Shown here piece by piece: positions 38,268 through 49,870 of a stretch of DNA of 64,000 nt. A program made the position numbers and the translations under genes. The notes below the pieces were generated by a model. The model did no database searches and was not told where the DNA came from. It worked only from the letters and a program-made list of their open reading frames with translations. Every line of letters begins with the position of its first letter. Position 1 is the first letter of the stretch. The stretch is from Hydractinia symbiolongicarpus (taxonomy: Eukaryota > Cnidaria > Hydrozoa > Anthoathecata > Hydractiniidae): the NCBI RefSeq assembly GCF_029227915.1, contig NC_079889.1, forward strand, positions 1,178,001 through 1,242,000, given 5' to 3'.

Positions 38268-39290
38268 GTTGTAAAATTATACCTAAAACATGTAAACGAT
38301 ACGCAAATTATATATGTTATCATGAAACTTTGAATTGCAGGATACAGAAATAGGTAAATAAAGAAAACAGTCAAACCTACTTAAAGGTGGTCACTCAGGA
38401 AGGAAAAAAAAGTCTGTCTGTCTAAAAACCTTTGTGTTACAGACACAGTTTAAATATTTCATAATTGGCTGCCCTGAGCAGTGTATTTTTATTCCACTGC
38501 AACCAAATAACTTTCATACAGTTACTAACATACAGTCAAAAACCAACATCAAAAATCCAACTTAAAGACTACACATTTAATTTTTCTTTGTGTTTTACCT
38601 TGGTGAATTGAATAAATTTTTTGATAAAAAAGTGGCATTAATAGAAAGTTTTCTTACACAAATTCTTATTCTTATTCAAAAATGGCTTCTGACTCCGTTG
38701 ACGAGATGGCATACATTAACATTTGTACCAGCAAGTGCATATGGATAAATAGGGCAGGCTCAAAAATTGCCAAAATTAAACATGCCTGGTAAATATAACC
38801 CTAATAGGTTTTAAATGAATGTGTAACTACAGAGAACTATTTTGGCACAAGGTAAAAAACGTAAAAAATTTAATTTAATAAACTAAAAATTGGGATATTA
38901 ACAGAAAAGTCAAGAAATTTTCTTCCAGTATCTTCCTTTGTTTTGCACATGCACTAGGTTCAGTAAAGTAAACTTTGCTGTATGATCATTTTTCGTAATA
39001 AAAAGAAAGAAAAGGTTTTGAACAAGAGCAATACACTTTTTACATTTCCGAAGAAATAATTAGTTACTGCATAACCATAGCATGAAATTTTAGTATGTTA
39101 TTACTAGTAACCTTACTTAGAACATGTGGAGCTGTTCAACCAGTCTAAGTATGTCCTATAGAACATTTCAAAAGCCTAGTCAGAACTCTGCTTAAGACAT
39201 TTAGTCAGTATATAAGATTTGAAATTATTTTACATGCAGTCGATATGCTCATTACATCTCTAACACTTGTGATGTCGAACTACTCTAGGC
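38268..39290. other. non-coding DNA upstream of FAHD1
   Basis: No gene seen; AT-rich with short homopolymers. Confidence 0.5.
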
Positions 39291-39900
39291 TAAAAAAACA
39301 CTATTATCTTGAACTCCATTATCTTCAACTTTTACTATCTTGAACTAATTATTTGATCGCATAAACTGTTGCTTGCTCAGTAACTCGAACTTTAGTTTAA
39401 ATTTTTACAGAATAATCAAACAAAAAAGATTTCATTTTAAAACTTCGAAATGTCAATTTCTCCTGTCAACATGGCAGCTAAAAAAAAAGCGAGCTACGAA
39501 AATGTTAGCTGAAAAATGTCAGGCTTTAAAAGACTTGGAAAAAGGCATTTCAAATAAAGCTTTTTACCACTAACAATTGGTTAACATAATGAATCAATGA
39601 CTTCAGCAAGGTCAAGATCTACCAAAGATTTCAATACTTTGTGTGCTACAAATACAGATTAAGAAAATGTGACTGAAGACAGTGATGGTTTCTTCAAAAA
39701 ATTGGAAAAGGATCTAACTGAATTGTGCAACGTTAGTTCCTTAATATCTAACTAATCATGAATTGTCGACGTTGATGAAAATGTCATTACCATGAAGAAC
39801 AAAATATTCTGAAATCAATAAGGTCATATAAAAACGAAGAAACCAATGAAGGCAGCACAAAGATAGTAAAAGTATTCAATAAACTGATCAACTGATCATC
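39291..39900 (+). mobile_element. decayed element, possibly pogo/Tigger-like
   Basis: The block begins with repeated TATCTTGAACT phrases (39300-39350) and TAACTCGAACTTT, of the kind found at pogo-type ends. A broken frame follows containing KKRATKMLAEKCQALKDLEK, which resembles the N-terminal helix of CENP-B/pogo transposases. Downstream frames are interrupted by stops. Identification is tentative. Confidence 0.3.
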
Positions 39901-40199
39901 TAATAACAAAATCTGAAGTCGAAAGTGTACTGGAGACTCTACAAAACGTATGTCTCTTCAATACAAGAGGGAATGACATGCGTCAGCTTTATATAGATTT
40001 GAATCTTTGTTTTTAAACAGCAAAATCAGTTTCGAAATAAGTCTTTCAATCATGGTCTTTGTTTTCCACAAAAGCAAGTTAGCACACTGTACTAAACCAT
40101 GGCGATATGTTACGAATGTTGATCAAAATAGAATTAGTCAACAAAACTACATCACCATTCTGGAAATTTCGTTTCTTCCTTTACCACTTCAATCCACTT

Positions 40200-40560
40200 T
40201 GTAAATCCTGTAAATATTTGCCATTGTGTTTTTGTGTCAGCGCCAGTCAAAAGGAATTTAACAGGTGGTAGTAAAACGATATTACTTTCATTGTGAGCAG
40301 GTTGATATCCCATATTCCCCCCATGTAGGTGGCATATGAAGGATTAAACTTCCAGTACCAATCTCCTCCGATCTTGTTAAGAAAGAGAGCGATCTTTCAT
40401 TGCCTAATTCATGTATTGCTCTCCTCAATTCTCTTTTTGCACCGACGAAATTGGTATCATTATCAGACTGAATCAGTCGAACATTTCCTTTATGAGCAAG
40501 AAATCTGCAAAGGGTGAGTATGATAGTATACCAGTCTCCAAACTGGATGCTATTTCGAAA
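40200..40560 (-). pseudogene. BEL/Pao integrase remnant
   Basis: Frames on the minus strand give RLIQSDNDTNFVGAKRELRR, with the second catalytic Asp and the family's NFVGA-RELR phrase. WYWKFNPSYATYMGGIWD follows, where a Glu normally sits after GGxW and here is Asp or shifted. Further down comes a C-terminal part (WIEVVKEEIRNFQNGDVVLL). Several frame changes make it non-functional. Confidence 0.75.
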
Positions 40561-40678
40561 TGGAGAAACAAGAAAAAATAACGCCGTATCGTTTGAGTAA
40601 ATGGAGGTGCTTCAATTGTTCGTTCTTTCGGTAGGTTTCAAAGATATGTATCAACATATGACGCATTTAAAGATTTAG

Positions 40679-41041
40679 TCATCTAACGTTTGTGTTGGCT
40701 TTTTCCAGCAGAAAATATTTTTGGTAAGTTGAATGAATATGTTTGTTAATGGAGTTTTTATAGCGTTGACCTTCTTCCATTCTTCTTCTGTCATCTTCAT
40801 CTATTTTCACATCGATTTCTGTTGTCACACATTTGTGGCGTCTTAGGAACGTTGGACCGTTAAACCATACATCAATTTTGTCTCTTTTGTCAGGAATTAG
40901 GACATGTGATGCAAGGTCTGCAGGATTGTCCATGAACCGGATATATAGTTCCAATCTTCTATCACAGTTGCATTCTTTATTTGTTGCACTCAATTGGTGA
41001 GAAGGGCTTTGAATCTTCTACTGTTGCTTTGAAAGTACGAC
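40679..41041 (-). pseudogene. BEL/Pao RNase H / integrase N-terminal remnant
   Basis: The frame contains RFMDNPADLASHVLIPDKR and DVWFNGPTFLRRH, the region between RNase H and integrase. The upstream RNase H part (SYFQSNSRRFKALLTN) stops at the copia target-site copy and resumes at 46132. Confidence 0.75.
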
Positions 41042-41046
41042 AAAAC

Positions 41047-41260
41047 TGTTAAACTCACAATATGTGTATGACTAACCTGTAGGTTATCTTCACAGTTCTC
41101 CTAATAACGCAACACCAAATAAACCCAATTGATTTACACACAACACAATATATACCACTATTATAAACACAATGATTTCACCAGCAAGTTTGTTTCAACA
41201 CAAGTAAACCCCACCACCAATTGATTCTTATTAGTAATCGCCTAGAATGGAAGATTAACA
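41047..41260 (-). repeat. copia 3' LTR
   Basis: 214 bp, starts TGTTAAACTCACAATATG and ends TAGAATGGAAGATTAACA on the + strand; 211 of 214 positions equal the other LTR. Confidence 0.95.
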
Positions 41261-41283
41261 ATCTCCCTCTATTTTCTTTTCTG
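41261..41283 (-). other. copia polypurine tract
   Basis: On the element's strand the bases before the 3' LTR are purine-rich (AGAAAAGAAAATAGAGGGAG), the expected primer site for plus-strand synthesis. Confidence 0.7.
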
Positions 41284-41599
41284 CACGTTGTTCAGTTTAT
41301 GCTGCTATGGGAGGAATTTATAGCGACTCCTACTCGCTTAGTATAGTGGTCCTGGGGAGAAATTGGCTTTTCACCAATGCCCTCTACTATACAAGTCTTA
41401 ATCAAACAGTTACCGAAGACTATTCTTTCTTGGGTCTTTAGTTGTGTGATGCCAAGTGCTAAGTGGTGTTTCAGCAATGAATTCTGAAAAATAAAACTCA
41501 AAAAAAACTTCATAATAAAACATTTTGAAAACACAACATTTGATTGGTCACTAATACTCATGACCATTTTGTAGCACATTCAGTAGAAGTGTGCTATTT

Positions 41600-43741
41600 T
41601 CTCCTTGTTTTGTTAACACATCTGCTAACTGAAGTTTGGTGGGAATCCACTTCAATATAACTTCCTTTTGATTGATGCTCTGTCTGAGAGAAGCCATGTC
41701 AACTCTTAATCACTTATCTTCTAAAGATTTTGTTGAATATGCAGCTTCATACAAAGATTTGTTATCTGTGTAGCACAAGATACCTTCTAGATCTGTCTTC
41801 ACAATTTCCATTATTACATTTTTCACCCAGATACATGAATCAATACCATTAACAAGTGCTAAGGTTTCTGCTGCAAGTGTGCTACGCACAACTCTCTTAA
41901 TCTTTTTTTTACTGCCATGTGATAGGTGTCATGGTGTTCTCAACACCTTTAAGAAAAACAAAAATTCCACTTTGAGAGCTTCCGTCATGTAGATTTCCAA
42001 ATGAGGCGTCAGCGTACAAGATTAATTGTAATGGAGGTTTCAACTTCCAAAATTTTAGGCAAATATCAGGATCCAATTTCAACTTCTTTACCAATTTATT
42101 AGCTCTCATAACATCATCAACATTTGCACGGTTTAACTTTGTGCTTAACTGACAAACATCAAAAGAAATATCTGGCCTTGATTGAGAAGTTACCCAATTT
42201 AATTGACCACAAATACATCGAAACTTAGATTGCTCTTCATGTGAGAGTTCTTGATGTTTGTTTTTGGTGCTTTGAATCTCAACCTGTTCCATGCTTGCCA
42301 CATACTTGCTTTGGTCATACTCAATAGAACTATTGAATTGTTGTATGTTGACTCCAACATATTTAAAATTACTGCAATTCTCTGACCCAACCCGAAATAT
42401 TTTTCTAATGGATGCAATGACTTTTACTTGAAAATCTTCTGATCCTCCCCAAAGAAAATCATCAACATGTATTACGATCAATCCTTGACAACAGTCATCT
42501 TGAACCCAATAAAATAAAGCCTCATCAAATAAAGACATTTCCATTCCCAAACCAATTAACTGTTCCTTTACTTGTAAATACCAAGCTCTTGAAGCATCAG
42601 CAAGGCCATATACTACTTTATTCAATTTCCAAAGAACCCCTATTACGTTTGCTTCCTTTGGGGGCTTTATAATTACTTCTCTATCAATCGGGTTACCTTG
42701 AAGAAATGCTGTTTTAGCATCTAAGGTGTGGCATTCCCATTCCTTAGTTGCTAACATTGTGAGTACAATTCGCAGGGTTTCTTTTGAAAACGTTGGTAAG
42801 ACTTTAGTCAGATTCTGAACCTCCTCTTCTTCAAAACCTCTTATGACCAAACGAGCTTTGACAATTTTGTTGCCCTCTATATTTTTTGTTGTGATTACCC
42901 ATCTTGTGGATATTGTAGATTGACTTCTGTCTTCAACAGTGGAGAAAACATTGTTGTCTTGCCAGTTGGTTAATTCTTTAAATTTCGCATTCAAGACCTC
43001 GTCTTCAATAGTTGGTTTTATCGCTGCTAATAATACTTCTTCAGTGTCATTGGCTTCAACAACCGGTTGCCATTCACTCACACATCTTTTGAAATCTAAC
43101 CAATTAATTTCACCTGTGTCTTCATTTTGCACATTTAAACAGCTGCCATATTGCCTGCCTTCTTTTCCTTTTCTACTCACTTTACCTGCTCTGCTATGAA
43201 CTAATCCTTTAATCCACTCACTGTCTGGAATTAGCTTATAGATGATTCTGGTTTTTAACTTTGGCATTCCTTGAAATATAGAGGTATTGCCTTTTTTTTC
43301 ATTGACTGTGGTTTCACTTTTTGATGTTTCATTAGATCTTTCCTCTATTGGTGTCCCATTGGTTTGTGAATTATCAATGGCCGCATCCTCAGTTACTGGT
43401 GCTTCTGTTACTGGTACTTCCGTAGTATTACTTTCAAGATCAACTATGTCAAAAATTTTGTCTTCCGGTGAAACACAGTTGTCCAACTGCATAGTTGTTC
43501 CTTCCGGGCTCTTTTCGGAGTCTTGTGATGGTTTCTGTGAAAGTACTACTTGATTTACCTTTTGCAACCGACAAATGTGGACTCTCACATAACTTCCACC
43601 ACGCTTGACAAGTACTTGTTTATTTTCTTGTCCAATTACAGTGCCTTGTCCATGCCATTTTTCGTTGTCTTTTCTTTTATAAAAGACTTTATCTCCAGTT
43701 ACATACTGCACATCATTGTAACACTGGACATTATGCCGCAA
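41600..43741 (-). pseudogene. copia pol, reverse transcriptase and RNase H part (broken)
   Basis: The open part (41909-43741) starts beyond the integrase with a GDKVFYKRKDNEKWHGQG segment and an acidic linker. The RT carries TRWVITTKNIEGNKIVKARL, DAKTAFLQG, VVYGLADASRAWY and the catalytic VIHVDDFLWG. It continues to RNase H (LYADASFGNL). At about 41910-41925 a frame change in an A-run gives a premature stop. The remaining RNase H (STLAAETLALVNG, YTDNKSLYEAAYS) continues in another frame, with a further TGA near 41710 in place of an Arg codon. The RT is therefore intact but the polyprotein is not. Confidence 0.85.
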
Positions 43742-45573
43742 TGCTCAACGTATTCTGCTGCTATGACTGCTCTTCGTGATGCATGCATCACAGCAAGGTT
43801 ATGGGCCACAGTCTTACTTGAAACTGTATCATTCATGGCTGGTAACTGATCAGTGAGGATGCAGGGATAGTCATAGTTTTTACCAAAAACAAGCTGGTTT
43901 GGTGAAAATCCATTGTTGTTTGATAAAGAATTCTTGGCACTATTAGCCCAGAAAAGTGCTCGGTTAGGTGTACATTTCGTATCCTCTATAATCTTACTCA
44001 GCATTTCCTTAATGATACCATTGTGTCGCTCACATAGCCCATTCGACCAAGGACTTTCGGCTGCTGTTGTGGAAAACTCTATGCTAAATTGCTCACACAT
44101 TTTCTCATACACTTTATTGATAATTTCTCCTCCATTGTCAGCAAGAAACTTTCTTGGTTGACCAAATCTTGCTAACCAAATTTCAAAGATAATGTCTGTT
44201 ATCAGATCTTTATCTTTTGTCTTTGTTAACTTTGAAGATGAAAATCTTGTGAAAGTATCTATGATATAAATAAACCACAATGATTGTGAAAGTTGCACTA
44301 AATCTAAAGCCACACACTGATTGAATTCCGACGACATTGGTAAACCAACAATAGGACGTGGTCTTGGTTTTCTATACTTAAGGCATACTTTACAAGAGTG
44401 TGAGACATTATCAATTAGTTTCATGATTTCACTCCGGTCCTCTAAAAAGGAATTTGATGCTTTAATAAGAGATTTTAATTTCTCAGCACTTGGATGACAA
44501 AACTGACGATGAAGTTTGACGATCTTGTTTTTTTTGGATTTTTCACTTGCGCATACAAAGGCAACTTGAGAAAGCAAATGGTCATAATTCTTTTCATCTA
44601 AGTCTATTCTGTTGTTGTTTAAAGGTATGCAACAGTGACCTGTGGTGGTAAATTTTAAAGGATGGCGTTCTCCGAACATTTTAACAGTATCGTTGCTAAA
44701 ATCTAAAACTGCATCTGCTTTTCTCATAGATGTTTGACTCAAAAGCAAAGGTATTTCATTGGGTACAACTTCTGTTTCTAGATTAACCTCTTTTGAACCA
44801 ATGATTACAGGTAAGATTACTCGTTTTATGGAATAAACTGCTTCGCTATCTCCAAATTTAAATCTTGTTCCACCTGGATATTCTTCTGGCAGTTTATCAC
44901 TAATATTATCAATGAAACATTGGTACCAATTCTTACCACAGACTGTTTTGGTAAAACCACAGTCTAAAACTGCACATGACAAAGTTTCACCAACAAGGGA
45001 TTGCATTTCACTTTCTTTAAATTTGGAAAAAAATGTAACTTTTGAACGACTCTCTTCCTTTTTTACATCTTCAGACTCCTGATTCTCATAAGAATGGGGA
45101 CAATTCACAGCCCAGTGATAAATAGACTGGCAAATATTGCGCTTTGAAATATTTCCAAATTCATCAGGCGGATTCATTACTCTGTTACTGGATCTGGTTT
45201 TCCTCCATCCATATCTTTGATTTGGTGCTGCAGCCCTTTCTCTTTTAAACCTTGAACGCTGATATCCACCTCTTTTAGTGAAGTAATTCTGCTCCGTAGA
45301 ATCTGCACTTGCCTGTAAAACAGGCTCTATCTTTACAGCATCATTTGACACAGATGAGGCCACAGTATCACCAAATATTTTCTTTAACTGTAATACCATT
45401 GAATCATAGCGTAGTTCATTTAGAGTTGCTCTAGCCAACTGTTGCTGCTCTGGTGTAAGATTAGCGCTTTGTAAAACTCGGTATGCCAAACATCCATCAG
45501 GAAGTTCCATACGATGAACTTGGATTTTGTAATATAATCGTTCAAACTCTATAAGGTAATCATTCATGCTCAT
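43699..45573 (-). pseudogene. copia gag C-terminus, protease and integrase part (broken)
   Basis: A 624-residue open stretch. It covers the gag C-terminal helices (YLIEFERLYYKIQVHRMELP) and a zinc knuckle CQSIYHWAVNC whose first Cys appears replaced by Arg. A protease-like segment VLDCGFTKTVCG follows, with DCG in place of the usual D(S/T)G. The integrase has an HRQFCHPS...C..C zinc domain and a core with Asp in VALDLVQL, Asp in FLADNGGE and Glu in NGLCERHNG. It ends by a frame change near 43740; the other frame carries on into the RT part. Confidence 0.85.
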
Positions 45574-45860
45574 CTCAGAGGGTCGTTTAAATTTTTCAAA
45601 GGTTTCATAAGCCAGGTTTGATTTTCATCCTTTAAGTAAATTTTGTCCAATCTGTCAGTAACAGCTTTTACCCCAGTTGTGGCACTGATTTGTTCAATTT
45701 CCAATTCTAATACTGCTTCTTTAGCTTTTCCTTTCAAACCCATGAATATAGCTGGCCCTTGTTTTTCCGCCTTTAGTTCTGTGAGTGCTTGCCATATTTG
45801 AACTTCTTTTATCCAGTCTTTGTAACTGGACTCTGTATTCAATGATGGTGGGGGACCCAA
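45570..45860 (-). pseudogene. copia gag N-terminus (frameshifted)
   Basis: The frame contains SYKDWIKEVQIWQALTELKA and GPAIFMGLKGKAKEAVLEL, typical of copia gag. At about 45600 the frame leaves the true reading (continued by the 45573 ORF) and meets a stop. No ATG is in frame at its start, the nearest being in another frame near 45870. Confidence 0.75.
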
Positions 45861-45898
45861 CTTTTCGACATTTCTCTATGATACTTTGCAATTTTATT

Positions 45899-45910
45899 CC
45901 TCTGCTACCA
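45899..45910 (-). other. copia primer-binding site, initiator tRNA-Met
   Basis: On the minus strand TGGTAGCAGAGG, two bases from the LTR end, is the exact complement of the 12-base 3' end (CCTCTGCTACCA) of metazoan initiator tRNA-Met, the standard primer for many copia elements. Confidence 0.85.
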
Positions 45911-45912
45911 TT

Positions 45913-46126
45913 TGTTAAACTCACAATATGTGTATGACTAACCTGTAGGTTATCTTCACAGTTCTCCTAATAACGCAACACCAAATAAACCCAATTGATT
46001 TACACACAACACAATATTTACCACTATTATAAACACAATGATTTCACCAGCAAGATTGGTTCAACACAAGTAAACCCCACCACCAATTGATTCTTATTAG
46101 TAATCGCCTAGAATGGAAGATTAACA
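45913..46126 (-). repeat. copia 5' LTR
   Basis: 214 bp; differs from the other LTR at one position in ATATTTACC and two in CAAGATTGG. Confidence 0.95.
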
Positions 46127-46131
46127 AAAAC

Positions 46132-46922
46132 GGCTTTGCTGTCTGTCTAAGAATAGTGTTTGGCGTGTCCTATATCTAACTCCTTTTGGATCAATGAGAA
46201 TATCTTCACAGATAGGACTGCAGCTGCTAACTCCGTCCATGGTATCAAAACAAATTTTAATGGACAAACACGTTTTTCCGATGACCAACGCGCAGGTGAT
46301 CCTTCCTTGAACGTCCGGGATGCAAATATAGCTAGATTGATTATACTCCTCCTCTAATACGTTAGAGAAATGATAGAAGGTACACTCTGCAATTTCTTGA
46401 AGAATTGTTGGTTTAAAGCACCATCGAATTCAGATGTTCTTCAGCTGGTTAACTTTGGTTTTCCAATTGCACCATGCATTCTTAATTTCATTAGGCAGTT
46501 GATCATCCCAACCATATTTCTTCGTGCATAATCTTTGAAGCAGAATCCTTCCTTTAGGAACAAAATGGTGAAATAAACCTGAAAGGATCACAAACTGATC
46601 CAATTGTACACAGAATACCTCTTCTTGTGAGAGGCATATCTTTCATCTTTATTGAGAAAATAAAAGCATTGCCTTGAAGGTTCCACAATGCACAGAGGGC
46701 TCTATTGTTATAGAGCAGTTCTACAGTTATGGTTATGTCTGTGATGGTCCATTGTGTTCATCAGCAATCGATTCCAGGACATATATTGGTTATTGTTGGT
46801 CAGGTTGAATTTACCCTTTTGACACAGCTGCTTTATGTTTGAGTTAACAGAATTGCAGAGGATGCATCCTTTTTTCGAAGCATATCATCAACATAAAAGT
46901 TTTTGGAATAGTGATTTCCTTA
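46132..46922 (-). pseudogene. BEL/Pao reverse transcriptase remnant (3' part)
   Basis: Minus-strand frames give FYVDDML (catalytic YVDD), LCQKGKFNLTNN, MPLTRRGILCTIGSVCDPFR, then AWCNWKTKVNQL. These follow the BEL/Pao RT order with many frame changes and stops. It is bounded by the copia insertion on one side and a MITE on the other. Confidence 0.75.
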
Positions 46923-47934
46923 CAGCACTGCCCGAATGTAACCTTACATGTACGCGATAGTTGTCACCTTCGCATGTGCATTCGGTGGCGTCAGAACTTT
47001 CGTTGTTATTGTTAAACTATTGTTAAATACATGAGCTATTTTTGCATGTTGAAAAAAATAGAGTTCATGTCTTGTTCGCGAAATTTTATTAGCTCATGTG
47101 AACTGCGTGTGTCCCATTGTTGTATTTAATTGCTATATAGTCGTCAAGAGATCAACGAAATAAAATAAAATTTAACTAAGATCTAAGTATCTATTGTTTT
47201 TACTCACGAGTGGCAATGTTAAACCATTCGTTTATAAACTTTTAAAACGCAATAAAAGTGCTTTTTTTAGATCGCGTTTTAAAAATTTAAGAACGAAGAA
47301 CAGCAATAGAAAAGCTTCGTTAGATCATGTTTAGAAAGTTAAGAATAAAAAGCAGCGATAGAAAAGCTTTTTTAGATTGTGTTTTAAAAATTTAAGAACG
47401 GAGAACGAGGATAGAAATGCTTTTTTGGATCGCATTTTAAAAGTTTAAGAAAAAAATTAAATTGTTTTTAAAATCTTATCATGAAGTCCTCAACGTAGGG
47501 TTTTCCGTTTGCGTTGTTATAAGAAGAACTTTTAAAAGTTTTGCATGTTAAAAAATATGTTTCGATGATAAAGAAATATTACCTAAAGTTTTAAAAAGTA
47601 GCAGCATTATTTTTTTTTAAATATAAAGACCATTGGATTTCAAAAATATAAAAACAATTTAATGATTTAATTTTAAGTGTTATGCTCATTTATTTTCTAA
47701 AATAACATTTAATAGCCTTCATGATCTTTACACTTTTAAACAATAACATGCATATTACATGTGACAACAAAAGGATTCATCAAATCTTATTGTTATGACT
47801 CACACACGAACAATAGAAATCAATTAAGTTTGTGTGTAAACAAAAGATATGTGAAGGTTCTGTATGTAGACATTAGATCGTTAAACGAGGTCGTAAAACT
47901 CGCGTACATGTAAAGTTACATTCGGGCAGTACTG
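46923..47934. mobile_element. 1012-bp MITE with 34-bp TIRs and TA duplication
   Basis: Ends CAGCACTGCCCGAATGTAAC (46923) and, inverted, CAGTACTGCCCGAATGTAAC (47934) match over 34 bp with two differences. TA flanks both sides (46921-46922, 47935-47936), as in Tc1/mariner-type elements. The interior has no transposase and contains tandem repeats. It interrupts the BEL/Pao RT just before the FYVDD motif. Confidence 0.85.
47250..47455 (+). repeat. about 63-bp tandem repeat inside the MITE
   Basis: Three or four diverged units with shared pieces AAAGCTTTTTTAGATCG, CGTTTTAAAAATTTAAGAAC and GAACAGCAATAGAAA. Confidence 0.75.
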
Positions 47935-47936
47935 TA

Positions 47937-48830
47937 CATTCTTGTCGAAATGATTTTCATTATTGGTTGCTATTCTACTCAAAGCGTAGTTCGATAAACT
48001 AGAGGCGACGGTGTGGCACCAAATATGTGAGAACTGTCATCTCGTAACTGACAGGTGGATTTGTAATATCCTTATCTTCCCTCCATCAAATCTTGTAAAT
48101 AATCACTGGTTTTCTGGTATCAACACTTGATAGAACATTGCCTCTATGTCCACCATGATACTTATTTCTTCTGTTTGAACCCTTGTCGAAATGCCAACAA
48201 TGTAATTCGTAAGATCTGAGCACTTAGAAGTGCCTTGTTTAGTGATCGGCCTTGATTATGCTGCACCACAATCCAAAACAACTCACCATGGCAATGGTAA
48301 AAAATAATGACCATTCTTCATATTACATTTTTACCCATGATCTCTAAAAAACGTTTTCGTCGACGGATAATGTTGTTTATTTAATGCCAATGTGTTCTCT
48401 TACTTGGTTAATTGTATTGCCTCCTGAGATTCTGCGACAGTTGATAGCTGTTGTTACGCTGTACATGGGTCCAACGAAGCACCAACACAAAATGGTTTTG
48501 TAGGCATACAGTCCTTCTTGTGATTTGAAATCACCTGTAAACAATGAGTAGCTACCTTGTCTTTATCTCTGACGTGGACTTTCATGGGCTGCGATTTCGA
48601 AAGGATCCACAGGTAATTCTTCTTTTGTGTATGCTGTTGAAATCTCCACCGTGTCTGTTTGAAGAGTTGTTAAAGATGAAGTGATGAGTAAACCGGAAAT
48701 GACATTTTTGATGAAACATTTTTGGTACCATTGACTCCATGACGTTGAATAAGATCACTAGATACAAATATAGCTTGACTGCTGTTATCTATAACATTGC
48801 AATCGTGAAGATTTCAGTGTCAGTGCATGG
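47937..48830 (-). pseudogene. BEL/Pao protease-RT remnant (5' part)
   Basis: Contains the RT phrases IMVDIEAMFYQV and, after a stop, VTR-QFSHIFGATPSPLVYR (family: MTVHLFGATSSPS). At higher coordinates comes a protease-like DNSSQAIFVSSDLIQRH. The reading changes frame repeatedly. Confidence 0.7.
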
Positions 48831-49269
48831 ATGAGTCGCCCGAATTGGGACAGTGCACATGCTGGTCTCACAACCAAGTGTTTGCAGCATGTGAGAAGGT
48901 TATGGTCTGTTTCGAGTTGCTCTTCTTCATTTGTTCGACATGTTTTGATTGTAAAATCTTTTTTGTGTCATTGTTAGGGACTGGTTTGGTTGAATCTGGA
49001 CTATGTTGCTTTGACATATGTTGTCATTGTTGCGTTTGAATTAAAATCCATGAAGACACGTAAGATGCGATATTTTACAAATGGCACATGTCTTCAACAG
49101 CTTTATCCGTTGTGATCTTTTAACCATCCAACAGATGTTTTTTTTCCCTTCTTTTGTTTATTGATAAAATATATATGGCTGTTAAATCTTATTATCTTAT
49201 TTTTTGTCACCATCAGAAAGTCTAATGATGCTTTTGTCACAACGTAATTTTTATGATTCCGTAATTCTA

Positions 49270-49870
49270 AACCTTAAGATATTCGTAAAATCTCTGCACT
49301 TGTAAGATTTTGTATGGTATGATCCTACAAAGGATAATGCAAGAACTGGCTAAAAAAATTATTAGATTTTTGAATATATATTTTAAATGTATTTTATCAT
49401 AAATGTTGTAGTAAGATCTTAACACAATTGATGGTTTAAAAAAGTAAAATAAACAAGATAAAATAAGGCAAAGTTTTTCAGTATAAAACCATCGGCAGTG
49501 CATATAAAAACATTTTATATGCACCAGTGCATATAAAAACATTTTATATGCACAGACAATGGTTTTATATATTGAAAAGCTTTTGCTTTTGAACTTGTTT
49601 GTTTTACTTTTCTTAACCCATCAATTTTCATGGTGAATGTTACAAACGCTTAACACAATTCTTAGTAAGAATATTGTAAAATCTTACAAGATCTTGCGCG
49701 TTTTTTGAAAAGATCTTGTAAGATCTTACCAAGAATATTGTAAAATCTTTGTAAGATCAATTATTTGCAAGAACCTTGTAAGATCTTGCACATTCTCGCC
49801 AAGATCTTGGAAAATCTTATTAAGAATATTGTAAAATCTTGGTAATACTTTTTGTAAGATGTTTTATCAC
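49270..49870. mobile_element. foldback (long inverted-repeat) element
   Basis: Centred near 49525, 49400-49520 and 49521-49645 are imperfect inverted copies. Left pieces read GTTTAAAAAAGTAAAATAAA and AAAACCATCGGCAGTGCATA; right pieces are their complements (TTTTATATGCACAGACAATGG, TTTACTTTTCTTAACCCATC, in part). The centre has two head-to-tail copies of TGCATATAAAAACATTTTAT. Outer parts share repeated GTAAAATCTT and AAGATCTTGTAAGATC units (49670-49860). Confidence 0.6.

Larger units (their letters stand above)
41047..46126 (-). mobile_element. Ty1/copia LTR retrotransposon, structurally complete, coding-defective
   Basis: A 5080-bp element in minus orientation. LTRs of 214 bp (41047-41260 and 45913-46126) begin TG and end CA and differ at three positions. 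The 5-bp target duplication AAAAC lies at 41042-41046 and 46127-46131. The primer-binding site is at 45899-45910 and a polypurine tract at about 41261-41283. The order gag-protease-integrase-RT-RNase H defines copia. At least four lesions disable the reading frame. It sits inside the RNase H part of an older BEL/Pao element. Confidence 0.95.
39950..49060 (-). mobile_element. decayed BEL/Pao LTR retrotransposon split by two later insertions
   Basis: On the minus strand, broken frames appear in the order of a BEL/Pao pol. From high to low coordinates: a DUF1758-like protease trace (SSQAIFVSSDLIQRHGV, about 48690-48790); RT (MVDIEAMFYQV, about 48140-48170; FYVDDML, about 46885; PLTRRGIL and DPFRFISPF, about 46540-46650); RNase H (DSKAVLSYFQSNSRRFKALL, interrupted by the copia insertion at 41042/46131); the NPADLAS segment; and an integrase (IQSDNDTNFVGAKRELRRAI, about 40430-40500, then YMGGIW). 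Frameshifts and stops are frequent. LTRs were not located, so the limits are approximate. Confidence 0.8.

Noticed and set aside
41292-41579. A 95-residue ORF near the copia 3' end
   Set aside because: It lies between the broken RNase H and the 3' LTR, has no domain, and is likely untranslated element DNA.
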